DNA from: Rosa chinensis | Lineage: Eukaryota > Streptophyta > Magnoliopsida > Rosales > Rosaceae | Reading direction: 5' to 3' | Length of the DNA stretch: 64,000 nucleotides | NCBI RefSeq assembly: GCF_002994745.2 | Contig: NC_037088.1 | Location: 48,885,897-48,949,896, forward strand | Shown here: one piece after another, positions 23,198-33,739 of the stretch | How the letters are laid out: each line of letters begins with the position of its first letter | Position numbering within the stretch: the stretch's first letter is position 1 | Position numbers and translations under genes: made by a program | The notes under the pieces: model-generated | The model's input: only the letters and a program-made list of their open reading frames with translations | The model's database searches: none | What the model was told of the DNA's origin: nothing

Positions 23198-24590
23198 TAA
23201 GCCAATTGAAAAAATTAACTTTCTTTTCATTGGGTGGTAATATGCTGTCTAGTACCATGCCTCCCTCCATTTTTAACCTATCTGCCATTGTTACTTTTTC
23301 CATACTACAAAACCAAATTCAAGGAAATCTTCCCTCAAACTTTAGTAATGCTTTTCCAATCATCAAGGTCTTTAGCATTTCGGGAAACAAATTTACTGGA
23401 GGCATTCTTTTGTCAATATCCAATGAGTCTAGTGTCCTTCGAAGTCTCCCGGAACAATCTAACAGGACAAGTGCCCAGTTTGCTATAACTTCATTACCTC
23501 ATGGTTTTCTTAGTTGCAGATAATCATCTTGGAAGTGATAAAGAAGGTGACTTGAGTTTTGTCTTGGAAATGATCAATGCCACACAGTTAATGTGGGTGT
23601 TTTGAGCTTACAACAATTTTGGAGGGACATTTCCCACATCAGTATCTGATCTCTCAACCAATCTTGAACAGCTTTGGGTTCAAGGAAACAACCTACATGG
23701 TAGCATCCCAAATGAGTTGGGAAATCTTGTCAACTTGCAATCATTGTGTATGGAGGAAAACTCCTTCAAAGGTAACATCCCCAATAACATTGGGAAGCTT
23801 ATAAGGCTTGGGGTATTGTTTCTTCATAGCAAAAAACTATCGGGGAGCATTCCATCATCTCTTGGAAATTTAACCATGTTAACCTTTCTTTACTTGCAAG
23901 GAAATAATCTTATGGCACCATCCCTTTAAGCCTTGGGCAATGCTAGGGGTTACTTGAATTGGATCTTTCTCAAAATAACATTGATGGCACAATACCCCAA
24001 CAACTACTTATTGACCTCCCTTTTTTATTTCTTTGAACTTATCGAAAAACCACTTTTATGGTTCTCTCCTATTGGGGATAGGAAATTTGAAGAATCTAGG
24101 TGCATTGGATGTTTCAGACAACTTGTTATTCGGAGAACTTCCTACTATCCTCGATAGTTGTAAAAGTTTAGAAGTCTTACACTTGCAAGGTAACTTATTT
24201 CACGGGCTTATTCCTTCATCTATGAGTGAATTGAGAAGAATTCAAGATTTACACTTTTCTCCTCGCAACAATTTTTCAGGATATTTCACATTTCCTAGAG
24301 GCCCTTAGTAACTTGCAGAATCTGAACCTGTCCTTCAATGATTTTTGGGGAGTAGTACCAATTGGGGGTGTTTTTAAGAATACAAGTTCCATTTCAGTTG
24401 TGGGAAACATTGGGCCATGTAGCGTCACTGCTAATCTTTGACTTCCTTTGTGCAAGTCTAAGGAGTCTAAAGGAGGAGGATTCTCTCGTAGAATGAAAAT
24501 AATGATCTCTTTAGTATCCAGATTTATTCTTTTGGCAATTGCTGTGGTGATCTATATTTATTTTGTTGTTCAAGAAAGAAAATGAAAGAA

Positions 24591-25004
24591 GGGCTAAATA
24601 CAAATTACTACCCTGTGGTTTAGGTCCAAAATCAATTCAGTCCCTGAACTTCTAATTTCATCAAAAACACCCCTGCACTTTCAAGTTTGATCTAATAGGT
24701 CCAATTTGTTAGTTTTCAAACAATTGAGTTATTTAACTTGTTAATGTGGCTCATATATGGCCTATGTTTTATGATGTGGTGTCGAGGTGGTCTGCATAGT
24801 CAATTTAGGAGTGAGTCCTACTAATAAAAATAAATAGTTTTTCAACAATAATCCAACTATAACTTGAACTCATAACAAAATATTAACGAATTGGACCTAT
24901 TAGATCAAAATTGAAAGTGCAGGGGTGTTTTTGATGAAATTAGAAGTCCAGGGACTGAATTGATTTTGGACCTAAACCACAGGGTACTAACTAGTATTTA
25001 GCCC
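24591..25004. mobile_element. MULE-type MITE in the receptor kinase pseudogene
   Basis: Inverted arms of about 115 bp begin GGGCTAAATAC and share the stretch CCCTGTGGTTTAGGTCC. A perfect 9-bp duplication ATGAAAGAA flanks it (24582-24590 and 25005-25013). A 9-bp duplication is the signature of Mutator-like elements. It sits between the membrane segment and the kinase domain and has no open frame. Confidence 0.93.
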
Positions 25005-26169
25005 ATGAAAGAAATTGAATTGAGCACTTTGGGGAACTCTATGTTGCAAGTTTCATATGCTAGTCTCCTAAACGCTACTGATGGGTTTTCTTCAACTAAT
25101 TTGATTAGCATTGGCGCTTTTGGGTCTATGTACAAAGGAATTCTTACTGATGATGCACTTACTGTTTCTGTGAAGGTGTTTAACATATTACATCGAGGAG
25201 CTTCTAAGAGTTTCATCTTCGAATGTGAGGCATTATTGAGAAACATCAGACATCGAAATGTGGTCAAGATTCTAACTGCAGGCTCAACTATTGATTTCAA
25301 TGGTAATTAATGATTTTAAGGCTCTAGTTTACGAGTTCATAGACAATGGGAGCTTAAAGGAGTGGTTGCATCCATATACTGGAACCGAAGAGCTAATAGA
25401 ATCACCCAAAAGTTTAAATCTTTAAAGGTTTGACATCGCCATTGATGTTGCTAGGGCATTGGATTATCTTCACAACCACTGTGAAACACCGATTGTTCAT
25501 TGTGATCTTAAGCCAAGTAATGTTCTTTTGGACACTGACCTAACTGGAATTGTTTCCAACTTTAGGTTGTCATGGTTTCTCACAAAACGAACCACTAATG
25601 TTTATGGAAATCAGTCAAGCTCCATTGAAATTAGAGGATCGGTTAGTTATGCTGCCCCTGGTAATTTTTCTTATATGCTTCAGAATTTTCTCTTTCCTAT
25701 TTTACTCTTACATATTTCAATTAGAGCTATTTGATTTATGCACAGATGTAGTTACATATTTTTGTGATATATACTTTTGGAATTGTAGATCGAGTATGGT
25801 ATCGGAAGTGAGGTGTCCACATATGGGTATGGTCTACAGCTTTGGGATTATTCTGTTAGAAATGTTTACTGGGAAGAGACCACTGATCATATGTTCAATG
25901 ATAGCTTGAATCTTCATAATTATGTGAAGATAGCTCTCCGTAAACTTGTTTTCAAGATTTCATAATCAGTATTAGTTCTACAAGAAGGCACCGCTAATGT
26001 CACTGAAGCTCACAGCCAATTAAGTGTGAGAGCACAAAAAATTGAAGAGTGCTTGACTTTGATATTTGGAATTGGAATTGCATGTTCTACCGGCTCCCTA
26101 ACAAACCAAAAGGATATCAGTGATGTTGCAGCTGTATTGCAGTCCATTAGGGACAAACTTCTTGGCTAA

Positions 26170-27347
26170 GAAGGTTTAAAGTTATTACTGTTTTGTGAAG
26201 GCTTTTAGACAAGTTGACGTATTGTTGTATGCTTCAGATCGATATCTCCTTTGTTTTTCAGTTGTCATATGTTTTCTATGAAGTTTTCTTGCTGATATTA
26301 CAATGTCTGAAGAAATTACAGGTTATTACGGGAACGTACTACACCTTGTACTTGAACTATCTGATTGATGCCTTGAGCTAATTAAGAAAAGATTTTATTA
26401 CTGCTACATCTTGTATAAATTTTGGAGGTAATTTTAAAAGCATCTCCTATGGAGATGTCTTTAGGCTTGCGTCAAATTCCAATTTGACATGCGACATGAC
26501 AACCTTCATTTTTTGTTAATCTTACTCTAATCAATATGTCAAAATTGTATGTTATTTTAATATATTCTATTCTATTTATTTTTGTTTTGCTTATTTTGTT
26601 TGGGCTTGTGTAATTAATTTTTATCAAAATAAAATAGCAAACAGATCGCATCCTCCTCAACATTCAAAGGCTTTTATATAAACAGAACTGAAAAGAGAAA
26701 ATTTGACCGAAGGAAAAACCACAATGCAAAAAGAGGCCTTCTCTTTTCAGTAAATAATGATATAATCATCAAGGGTTAGCATCTCTCATAGGTAGTACAA
26801 GCTACGATCTTTGGCATTAACAACTTTTGAAATCTCATATCAGCTGGGTAGCCATTTCGTTACTGCGGCAACCATGGCCTCCTCCTCGAGTTCTCTCGAT
26901 GGAGAGTGAAACTTAAAAAATATGTTCTTTTTGTTTTTTACAGAAACATAAAATAAATGGTATGTTTTTTACAGAAACATAAAATAAATGATAAATGCTA
27001 ATGGGGGTTAAAGCCTGTTAACATAATTGACAGGTGTCGAATTTTGATTGAATTGACTTTTTATAATTGCAGATTTAGGAAGAAAGATATGTTCAACTGT
27101 TGTATTCTAGACTTCTTGGAGTCCGCAAATTAAGTTGTCAACTCAATTTATGCAAGTCAAGTCTTATTTTAGAATTCCTCTCCTGTTAGTCCTGTATATT
27201 TAATTGGCTACAAGTCAAGTCTTCTATGGAAAAGTCAACCTGCAACTGTTAAGCGAACCTTTCTAGCTCCTGTATAATATTTAGTTATATATGAATGCGC
27301 GCATCTGATGGAACTAACCAAGTCCACAACCAAAAATATCATCTGTC
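26170..27347. other. Intergenic, no gene seen
   Basis: AT-rich sequence between the two kinase genes. A small inverted repeat (CTGAAAAGAGAA at 26688, TTCTCTTTTCAG at 26740) could form a hairpin. Nothing else was recognised. Confidence 0.5.
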
Positions 27348-28696
27348 TTGAACTCACTCTCTCCACCATCCCCATCCGATGGTGCTCTCTTCGTTATTTC
27401 TTTGTTTCATAGGAAAGAAGAACAGAACAACAGGAAAAACTATTCTTACTTCTTAAAAGTTTCATATGAAACTCTTTCAAAAGCAACCGATAGTTTCTCT
27501 TCTGCAAATTTGGTTGGTGTTGGTAGTTTCGGGTCTGTGTATAAAGCTGTTCTTGTCATGCCATCCCATAAAGCTCAACTTGTTGCTGTGAAGGTGTTTA
27601 ACATGTTACGCTGGGGAGCTTCTAATAGTTTTATAGCCGAATGTGAGATGTTTAGAAATATCTGGCATCGCAACATCGTTAAGATTGTAACATCATGTTC
27701 AAGTGTTGATTTTAGTGGTAATGATTTCAAAGCTCTGGTTTATGAGTTCATGGAGAATGGAAGCTTGGAAGAGTGGTTGCATCCAACATTTGGAACACAA
27801 AATCCGGCCAAGAATTTAAATCTTCTTGAGAGGCTAGACATCGCTATTGATGTTGCTTGTGCACTGGATTATCTCCACAATCATTGTAAAACACCGATAG
27901 TTCATTGTGATCTCAAGCTGAGCAATGTTCTTTTGGATAACGAGTTGACTGGACATCTTTCTGATTTTGGATTGGCGAGATTTCTCTCGAAAACAAATAA
28001 CGTTGCTGCAAATCAATCGAGTTCAAGGGGGTCTGTTGGTTATGTTGCGCCAGGTAATTAGTTTTCTTCATATTCTGCACTACTTCCTTTCTCCTTTTGC
28101 TTTGGCTGAATTTGCTTTACTGGTAATTAATAATCAACATTGACACTTAATGCATGTTACAATACATGGTCTAATACTATTTGCAATGATCGATAGTGAC
28201 AAGTTCTAATTTTTGAATGGTAGAGTACAAAAAGGGAAGTGAGGCATCAACATATGGGGATGTCTATAGCTTTGGCATTCTATTGTTAGAGATGTTTACA
28301 GGAAAGAAGCCCAGTGACCACATGTTTCGTGACGACTTGAACCTTCATACTTTCGTGAAGATGGCTTACTTTGAGCGAGCTATAGAGATTGCAGATTCAA
28401 GACTATTTCTTCAAGAAGACAACCATAATACTACCACCAAGTACTGTGAGAGATTCTCATCGGAAATTGAGGAATGCTTGTGTTGGATATTTGGAATTGG
28501 AATTGTGTGTTCTAGCAAGTCTCCAAGAGAGAGAATGGATATGGGTTATGTGGTAACTAAATTGCAATACATTAGAAACATTCTGAACGCACTACATGGT
28601 TGTGCAAGGTCGAATTGCAACTGCATGGTTTGTCGACGCAAGATGAACGAACTAGCCGCACGGGCACAAAATCGTCTCAAACTTTTTTTTCTTTGA
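27348..28696 (+). CDS. Receptor-like kinase, kinase domain only
   Basis: Exon 1 (27348-28053) and exon 2 (28224-28696) join across a GT-AG intron so that APG changes to the normal APEY motif. The kinase looks complete: GVGSFGSVYKA, VAVKVF with the catalytic Lys, HCDLKLSN (non-RD, with Leu in place of the usual Pro), DFG, and YGDVYSFGILLLEMFTGKKP. The C-terminus is longer than usual and cysteine-rich (CARSNCNCMVCRRK). There is no LRR or membrane segment, and the first 37 residues do not look like a signal peptide, so the start may be wrong or the gene may be a 5'-truncated relative of the upstream pseudogene. If expressed, the product would be a soluble kinase. Confidence 0.72.
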
Positions 28697-29251
28697 TAAT
28701 AAGAGGAATAGCATGTTTCATAATTGTATGAGAGTATGATTTCTTCTCTATTCTGTATAGTTGACTTGCGTTAATGTAATTAGGATTTCTTATTGTTACT
28801 GGTATCTCTGTGCATGAATACCTCTTAACGGAGAAGAATACATCAAAAAAAAATTAATTAAAAAAAATCAGTAACTCGTTTGATAAATTTTTCAAAACAT
28901 AATATGTTTTTTTTTATTTGGTCAAAACATAATATGTTGATTTTGTCGTTTCAATGATGTCATGACACCATCAATTACAAGACAAACTCACTACCACAGC
29001 GAAGGAAGATCCTTATAGTCAAAATCAAAGCAATATCTTCTCTTTTTGGTGTGACAGGTTGATAGACATTATGTTGTGTTTCTTACTTGTATGCTTGTTT
29101 GAATAAACGAGCTTAGAAGACTTAATGAGGGGTGTTAATCACGTCTTTTGTTTTGCTTGGTCAAGAGACATGATCCAAACCGTGGAGTTGATGTAATACG
29201 ACGTTTTCAGGTCTCTATCAATGATAGTATTCTCTTCATCTAAAAAAAAAA

Positions 29252-29285
<34 letters not shown>

Positions 29286-29326
29286 ATATATAATTTCAAT
29301 GCTCTCATCTATCAACTTTATATAAT
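28697..29326. other. Intergenic with a direct repeat and (TA)n run
   Basis: CAAAACATAATATGTT occurs twice at 28892-28937. A (TA)n stretch lies at 29251-29292. No gene is seen. Confidence 0.6.
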
Positions 29327-30339
29327 GGACTAAATATTATTTACTTCCTATACTTATAGGGTCTCGACGTTTCAATATCTCGCTTCTCAATTTCAACCGG
29401 ATACTCCCTAAACGATCTCTAATTTCACACAATTTGTCATTACCGTTAACCTTCAGTCAAAATCAGAGTTAAATCGCTGACGTGGTATATATTTCACGCT
29501 AAAAAGTCTATTATACCCTCACTTACTTTTTTTTTTTTTAATCTAGTTTTTTCTACTCTTTTTTTTGGGTGGTTCTATTCATACCTCACAATTTACTCTT
29601 TGGACCTCCCATTTTAATTTTTACCATTAAACTTCTTATTTTACCCTTATGTTCATTTTAATTACCTTTTCGATCTTCGTTCTATGACTTCTATCGACCT
29701 CCACATGAGTCACCAGCCACCATCCTTATATTACCTTCTCAATTCGATACAGTAGGTGCGAAATGATCAAATGTTGTGTTGAGCAAAAATAGTCCTTGAT
29801 TAATGCATGGAGGAGTCGATCTGTTCTACTGCAAAAGAAAATATTAATCCACATGAGAAAACCATTTCCTCAAGACTCAAGCTGAAGCTCCGTTCATAAT
29901 ACAAAGTTTCCCTAAGATATGCCAAGCTTTCCGTATTAGATATGTCATAATTACCCAAGATCAATTAAGTCCCACAAGGCCGGAAGCCTAGAACTTCATA
30001 GTTTATAAACAAGTCTAAGTCTTCAACAACGAGAAAATAATAAATTTCTATCCATATAGTTTGAAATCTAGAAAAAATTGCATTCGACAACTGATAAACT
30101 TCCACCTTCCAATGATAATTTAAGCTTCAATCAGAGAATGGGGAGAGGGAGAGAAGATTGTTGCGCTGCTTCTTCTGTTATAATCTTCATTTTTTTTTTT
30201 TTGCTTGAGGGATAAAATGGAGATTAAATTTTTACAAAAATTAAGAGAGGTCTAAAGAGAAAATTTGGAGGTCTGACTAGAATCACTTTTTTTTTTCTTT
30301 TTCTTTTTACCTCTTCTTCTATCTCCTCCGCAAAGTAGT

Positions 30340-30423
30340 TCTCTTCTATTTCATATCTCCCGATCTTTCTCTCTCTTCGATTTCGTACTTCGTACACACA
30401 ACAATGGGTACCTCACTACCTCC

Positions 30424-30511
<88 letters not shown>

Positions 30512-30815
30512 TCGTTCATTGTTAACCTATTTTCAATTTTTGATCTTCGTTCTTGTTGTTTGAATCTGTAATAGCCAGAATCAAGGTACACGAGCTCAGG
30601 TAGAAGTCAAAGGCTGATCTTTTGGCCAAGTTCAAGGATCTCAAGGCGGAGCTCGCCCTCCTCCGTGTCGCCAAGGTCACCGGTGGAGCACCCAACAGGC
30701 TGTCCAAGATGTAAGACCCTAATTCCGTTTGTTTTCGGTTTTGATTTCTATGTTTTTGTGAATTAGGTGGGTTTGATGTGTTTTGCAGTAAGGTGTACAG
30801 CGATCTGGCATAAGC
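30340..30815 (+). pseudogene. 60S ribosomal protein L35 (uL29) fragment
   Basis: Exon 1 ends ATGG at 30407 before GTACCT. The intron runs to AATAG at 30574 and exon 2 (30575-30710) gives ARIKVHELR, a stop (TAG at 30601-30603 where Ser is expected), then [20 protein letters not shown] and [14 protein letters not shown] third exon begins at 30789 (KV) and then departs from the family, having lost the RLSIAQVLTVI region. The layout with ATG at the end of exon 1 is common in plant ribosomal protein genes. The stop and the deletion make it non-functional. Surrounding MULE ends explain how it came here. Confidence 0.88.
30425..30504. repeat. (CT)n microsatellite in the L35 fragment intron
   Basis: About 80 bp of CT repeat in the first intron of the captured gene fragment. 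Confidence 0.95.
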
Positions 30816-32252
30816 AGAAGGCGGAGGTGGAAAAAAAAAAAAAGGTGTTTGGTTCTGGGCTGGGTTTCGGGTAATCGGAGAGATGGAGAAGAAGAGCTGT
30901 GGAGATTGTAGCGGAGAAGAAAAGAGTGAGGCGGCTCCGATCAGTGCGTCGGAGGTCTGGGTTGAAATCTAGGTGAAGAATCAAGCCTAGAAGAATAGGG
31001 ATTCATGAATCCAATGAATTGGCAATTTTGGGTTCGTGTAAATTGTACTTATGGTGCTGTAGTTCTCGTTGTTTCTGTTGTTAATCGGCCTTGATTATGG
31101 AAATCGAAGACCTGAATTATAGAGGAAAGTCTGTAAGGGATGAGGGCAATGAGAGAGATATGAAGCAACCCAGATAAGAAAACTAGCGGCTTCTAATTCA
31201 AAGACATAGTGGTGAGTCGCTCAACTCAGTTCAATCTTAGTCCCCCTTTTTTTTTTTTCTTCACCTTGCGATATATTTAGTTTAATGTTTGAGGAGTAGT
31301 ATAATTTGTTGGATTACTTATGGATTGGAATTCTCGTTGCAACTCTGAATTGACTCTGGCAATTTGTGATTCTGAGATTGAGCTGGTACTAAGAGTAATC
31401 GTGAACCTAAATGATCGATATTTATTAATTTAGATCTTGTCTCTGGAAATTTGGTGCATTTGTTAAGAGTTTAATTTTGCAAGAACCCGAAGAGCTAGAA
31501 ATCATTCATCAGTTTGTTTCAATCTTCAAAGAAAGCAAGGAACCAAGATAGTTGTTTTGAGAGTTCAACGAGAGGAGGGGAGATACGTGGAAGAAGAAGA
31601 GCTAAAAATAAAAAATAAAAAAATTAATTAAACAAAAAAAAAAAAGTAAGTGAGGGTATAAGAGGCATTTCAGTGTGTGTGGAATGCCACGTCATCGATT
31701 TAACTCTGATATCGACAGAAAGTTAACAGTAAAGGACGGATTGTGTGAAATTAGAGACTTTAGGGAGTATGCGGGTGAAATTGAAAAACGAGGGACTGAA
31801 ACATCGATACCCTATAAGTATAGGGAGTAAACAGTATTTAGTCCTTATATGTGGATCGGGTCAAAATTGTAAGGACAAATTTCGGTTTACTACCCTATGG
31901 TTTACACTCAACATCATATTAGTCTTTCCCTTTTAATTTGATCTGCAACACCCATATACTTTTAATTTCAATCAGCTGTGTCCAAATTTTTTTGAGGCAT
32001 CCAAATCGGACATAAAATGGTGATCTGGCAGCGATCAATTGATTCAGTGGAATCACTGTAAGGGCTAAATTTGACATTTCACTCAATTTTTCTTCCAAAA
32101 CTCACGAACAACCTAACCCAGTTGAAGGAAGAGGCATTTTGCAGAACTCATAACAGCCAAAATGAACACACTCTAAAACTTGGAATAACCCATTATCCAT
32201 TATTCAGTAATTCAAAACAGACTATTGGGTATCCAAAGCCCCTAATTTTTGA

Positions 32253-32657
32253 TTAACCTAGAGTCATCTCCACGCCTTCCATCACCGAAAACATGGTCCT
32301 CGCCGAAACCTCCAACTCCCTCGCCACTAGCTCATGCGGCGGCGGCAGCTCCTCATCCCCGTCGTCGTCGTCATCGTTATCGACCACGTCAGCAAGGTGC
32401 CCGTGGTTTTTGCACCGCTCTTTCATCATCGCCTTGGACATCACATTCATCGACGCTGAGTACTGCTGAAACCTTCTGAAAGGCACCGACTGGGTCTCAC
32501 TGCTACCATCGGAGGTTTCACTCAGCAGAGACAGCCTTGGAATCGAAGGGATGGGTTTGGAGGAGGAGGAGAGGGAGGGAAAGGAAGAAGCTTTTCTTCT
32601 CCAAAAGCTCGATTTGAGATTGTGAGTGTTGAAAGAGATCTTTCTCTCTATACACAA
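32253..32657 (-). pseudogene. S40/DUF584 senescence-regulator-like fragment
   Basis: The open frame contains RFQQYSASMNVMSKAMMKER, an acidic run DNDDDDDGDEELPPPHELVA and TMFSVMEGVEMTLG. This is the order of the plant DUF584 (S40) domain: a short proline/serine-rich start, acidic patch, PPHE motif, then an FSV-EGVGRTL motif that is altered here. The usual C-terminal part (KGRDLSRVRNAV) is missing. Function of the family (senescence and stress-linked, nuclear) is from general knowledge. Lying between MULE inverted repeats, this is a captured piece. Confidence 0.75.
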
Positions 32658-33362
32658 TTGTATCGCTCTGCAGATTGGAGGCTTTTCTCTATTGGCTCCG
32701 TAGGTATGTAAGTGTAGCTCTTTCTCTCTGTCTCTATCTTGCTCTCTTTCTTAATTCAATTTTGAGCTTTTTGGTTCCGGGGTTTGGGATTTTGGGGATT
32801 GGATTTTACTCCAGTATTGGCACATTTGTTTCAGAATTTTGTTGTTTGTTTTTCTTGTCTTCTTATGAATACAGGATTTTGTTTTGGTTTGTGTTTTGGA
32901 ATTGAAAGCAACAGTCTTGAGTAGAATTTGGTTTGGGGTTTGGTTGAAGTTCACAAGCTCGCCGCCAAGCTTAATCTCAGAAATCTACAACCGGTGTGCT
33001 GACTAACCGCTTGGCCATCGTGGTTTTAAAAACCCAGAAAGAGCTTGCAGAGACGACATGTTGAATGGTTAGTTTAGCTTGTGGAGTGAAATGTCAAATT
33101 TAGCCCTATGGTGGGCCCACTGAATCAGTTGATCGCTGTCAGATCACCACTTAAGGTTCAATTTAGATGCCTTAAAAAAATGGAGAAACTACACCCACCT
33201 CCTTGACCAAACTCTAAAACACAAAAAACTCCACTACATTTGTTTTTAGACACTTAAGGACATTTTGTCTTTAGCAAGTTTCACTTTCTCTTCAAGTTTT
33301 TATCTTCCTTTCAGTAAAAAGAAAATTGACGGAGCGTAGTGGGCCCATGCTTTTGAATTTGT

Positions 33363-33683
33363 TTGTTTAACCATATTGCAGGTATAAATCCATCCTCTAT
33401 ACTCGAAGGTAAACGGTTATTTTTACTATTCATAATTTCGATTGTTGATAGACTTGAGTTGATAGCTATCTGCAAAATTACTACTAAGGAACTGCAAAAG
33501 GAGAGAGAGAAATTGAGAAAATTAAAAATCTATAGAGATAATCTTAGTAGAGATTCTCCCAATTACTGGGATATTATCTATAGACTACAGACTAGAATCT
33601 ATAGAATAGAAGAGGAGATAGATAATCTCTTAGAAGTTCTGGAAGAGGAACAAAAACCTCTTGATTATTTGAGCATTGGTTAG
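33363..33683 (+). CDS. Pararetrovirus small ORF1, coiled-coil protein
   Basis: 106 residues. The last 70 are highly charged and helical (KELQKEREKLRKLKIYRDN and on to EEEIDNLLEVLEEEQK), likely a coiled coil. It precedes the polyprotein by 56 bp, with the primer binding site in the gap. Position and coiled-coil character recall the small first ORFs of badnavirus-like members of Caulimoviridae, but I recognise no specific relative. A good 3' splice site (TTTAACCATATTGCAG) falls at 33367-33382 inside the first codons, so the real protein may start later or be made from a spliced RNA. Confidence 0.5.
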   Translation: MFNHIAGINPSSILEGKRLFLLFIISIVDRLELIAICKITTKELQKEREKLRKLKIYRDNLSRDSPNYWDIIYRLQTRIYRIEEEIDNLLEVLEEEQKPLDYLSIG

Positions 33684-33696
33684 ATCCGCACATCAC

Positions 33697-33708
33697 TGGT
33701 ATCAGAGC
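33697..33708 (+). other. Pararetrovirus minus-strand primer binding site
   Basis: TGGTATCAGAGC, complementary to the 3' end of initiator Met tRNA, as used by plant pararetroviruses. It lies just after ORF1 and 32 bp before the polyprotein start. Confidence 0.8.
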
Positions 33709-33739
33709 TTGTAAATAGCTCAAGGAGAACCCCTCCTAA

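Larger units (their letters stand above)
22480..26169 (+). pseudogene. LRR receptor-like kinase pseudogene (subfamily XII-like)
   Basis: Leucine-rich repeats run through 22480-24330 (LQTIDFDHNNFTGEF, LWVQGNNLHGSIPNELGN, LGALDVSDNLLFGELP and others). A membrane segment lies near 24500-24575 and a kinase domain at 25005-26169. Kinase motifs: GAFGSMYKG, VSVKVFN in place of the usual VAVK, and HCDLKPSNV, whose Cys before the Asp marks a non-RD kinase of the Xa21/EFR type. The DFG site has become NFR. There are frameshifts near 23400, 23920, 24020 and 25310, stops at 23520 and 25420, a TRIM insertion at 22639 and a MITE at 24591. It cannot make a receptor. The kinase intron after APG is conserved with the gene at 27348. 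Confidence 0.9.
29327..31844 (+). mobile_element. Pack-MULE carrying a ribosomal protein L35 fragment
   Basis: Terminal inverted repeats of roughly 215 bp (29327-29545 and 31627-31844) begin GGACTAAATA and share CTATACTTATAGGG and TAAGTGAGGGTATA-like segments. The flanks TTATATAAT and TTATATGTG agree in the first six of nine bases, a decayed 9-bp duplication. Inside there is no transposase but a host gene fragment with a normal exon-intron layout. Long inverted repeats plus a captured gene define a Pack-MULE. Confidence 0.82.
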
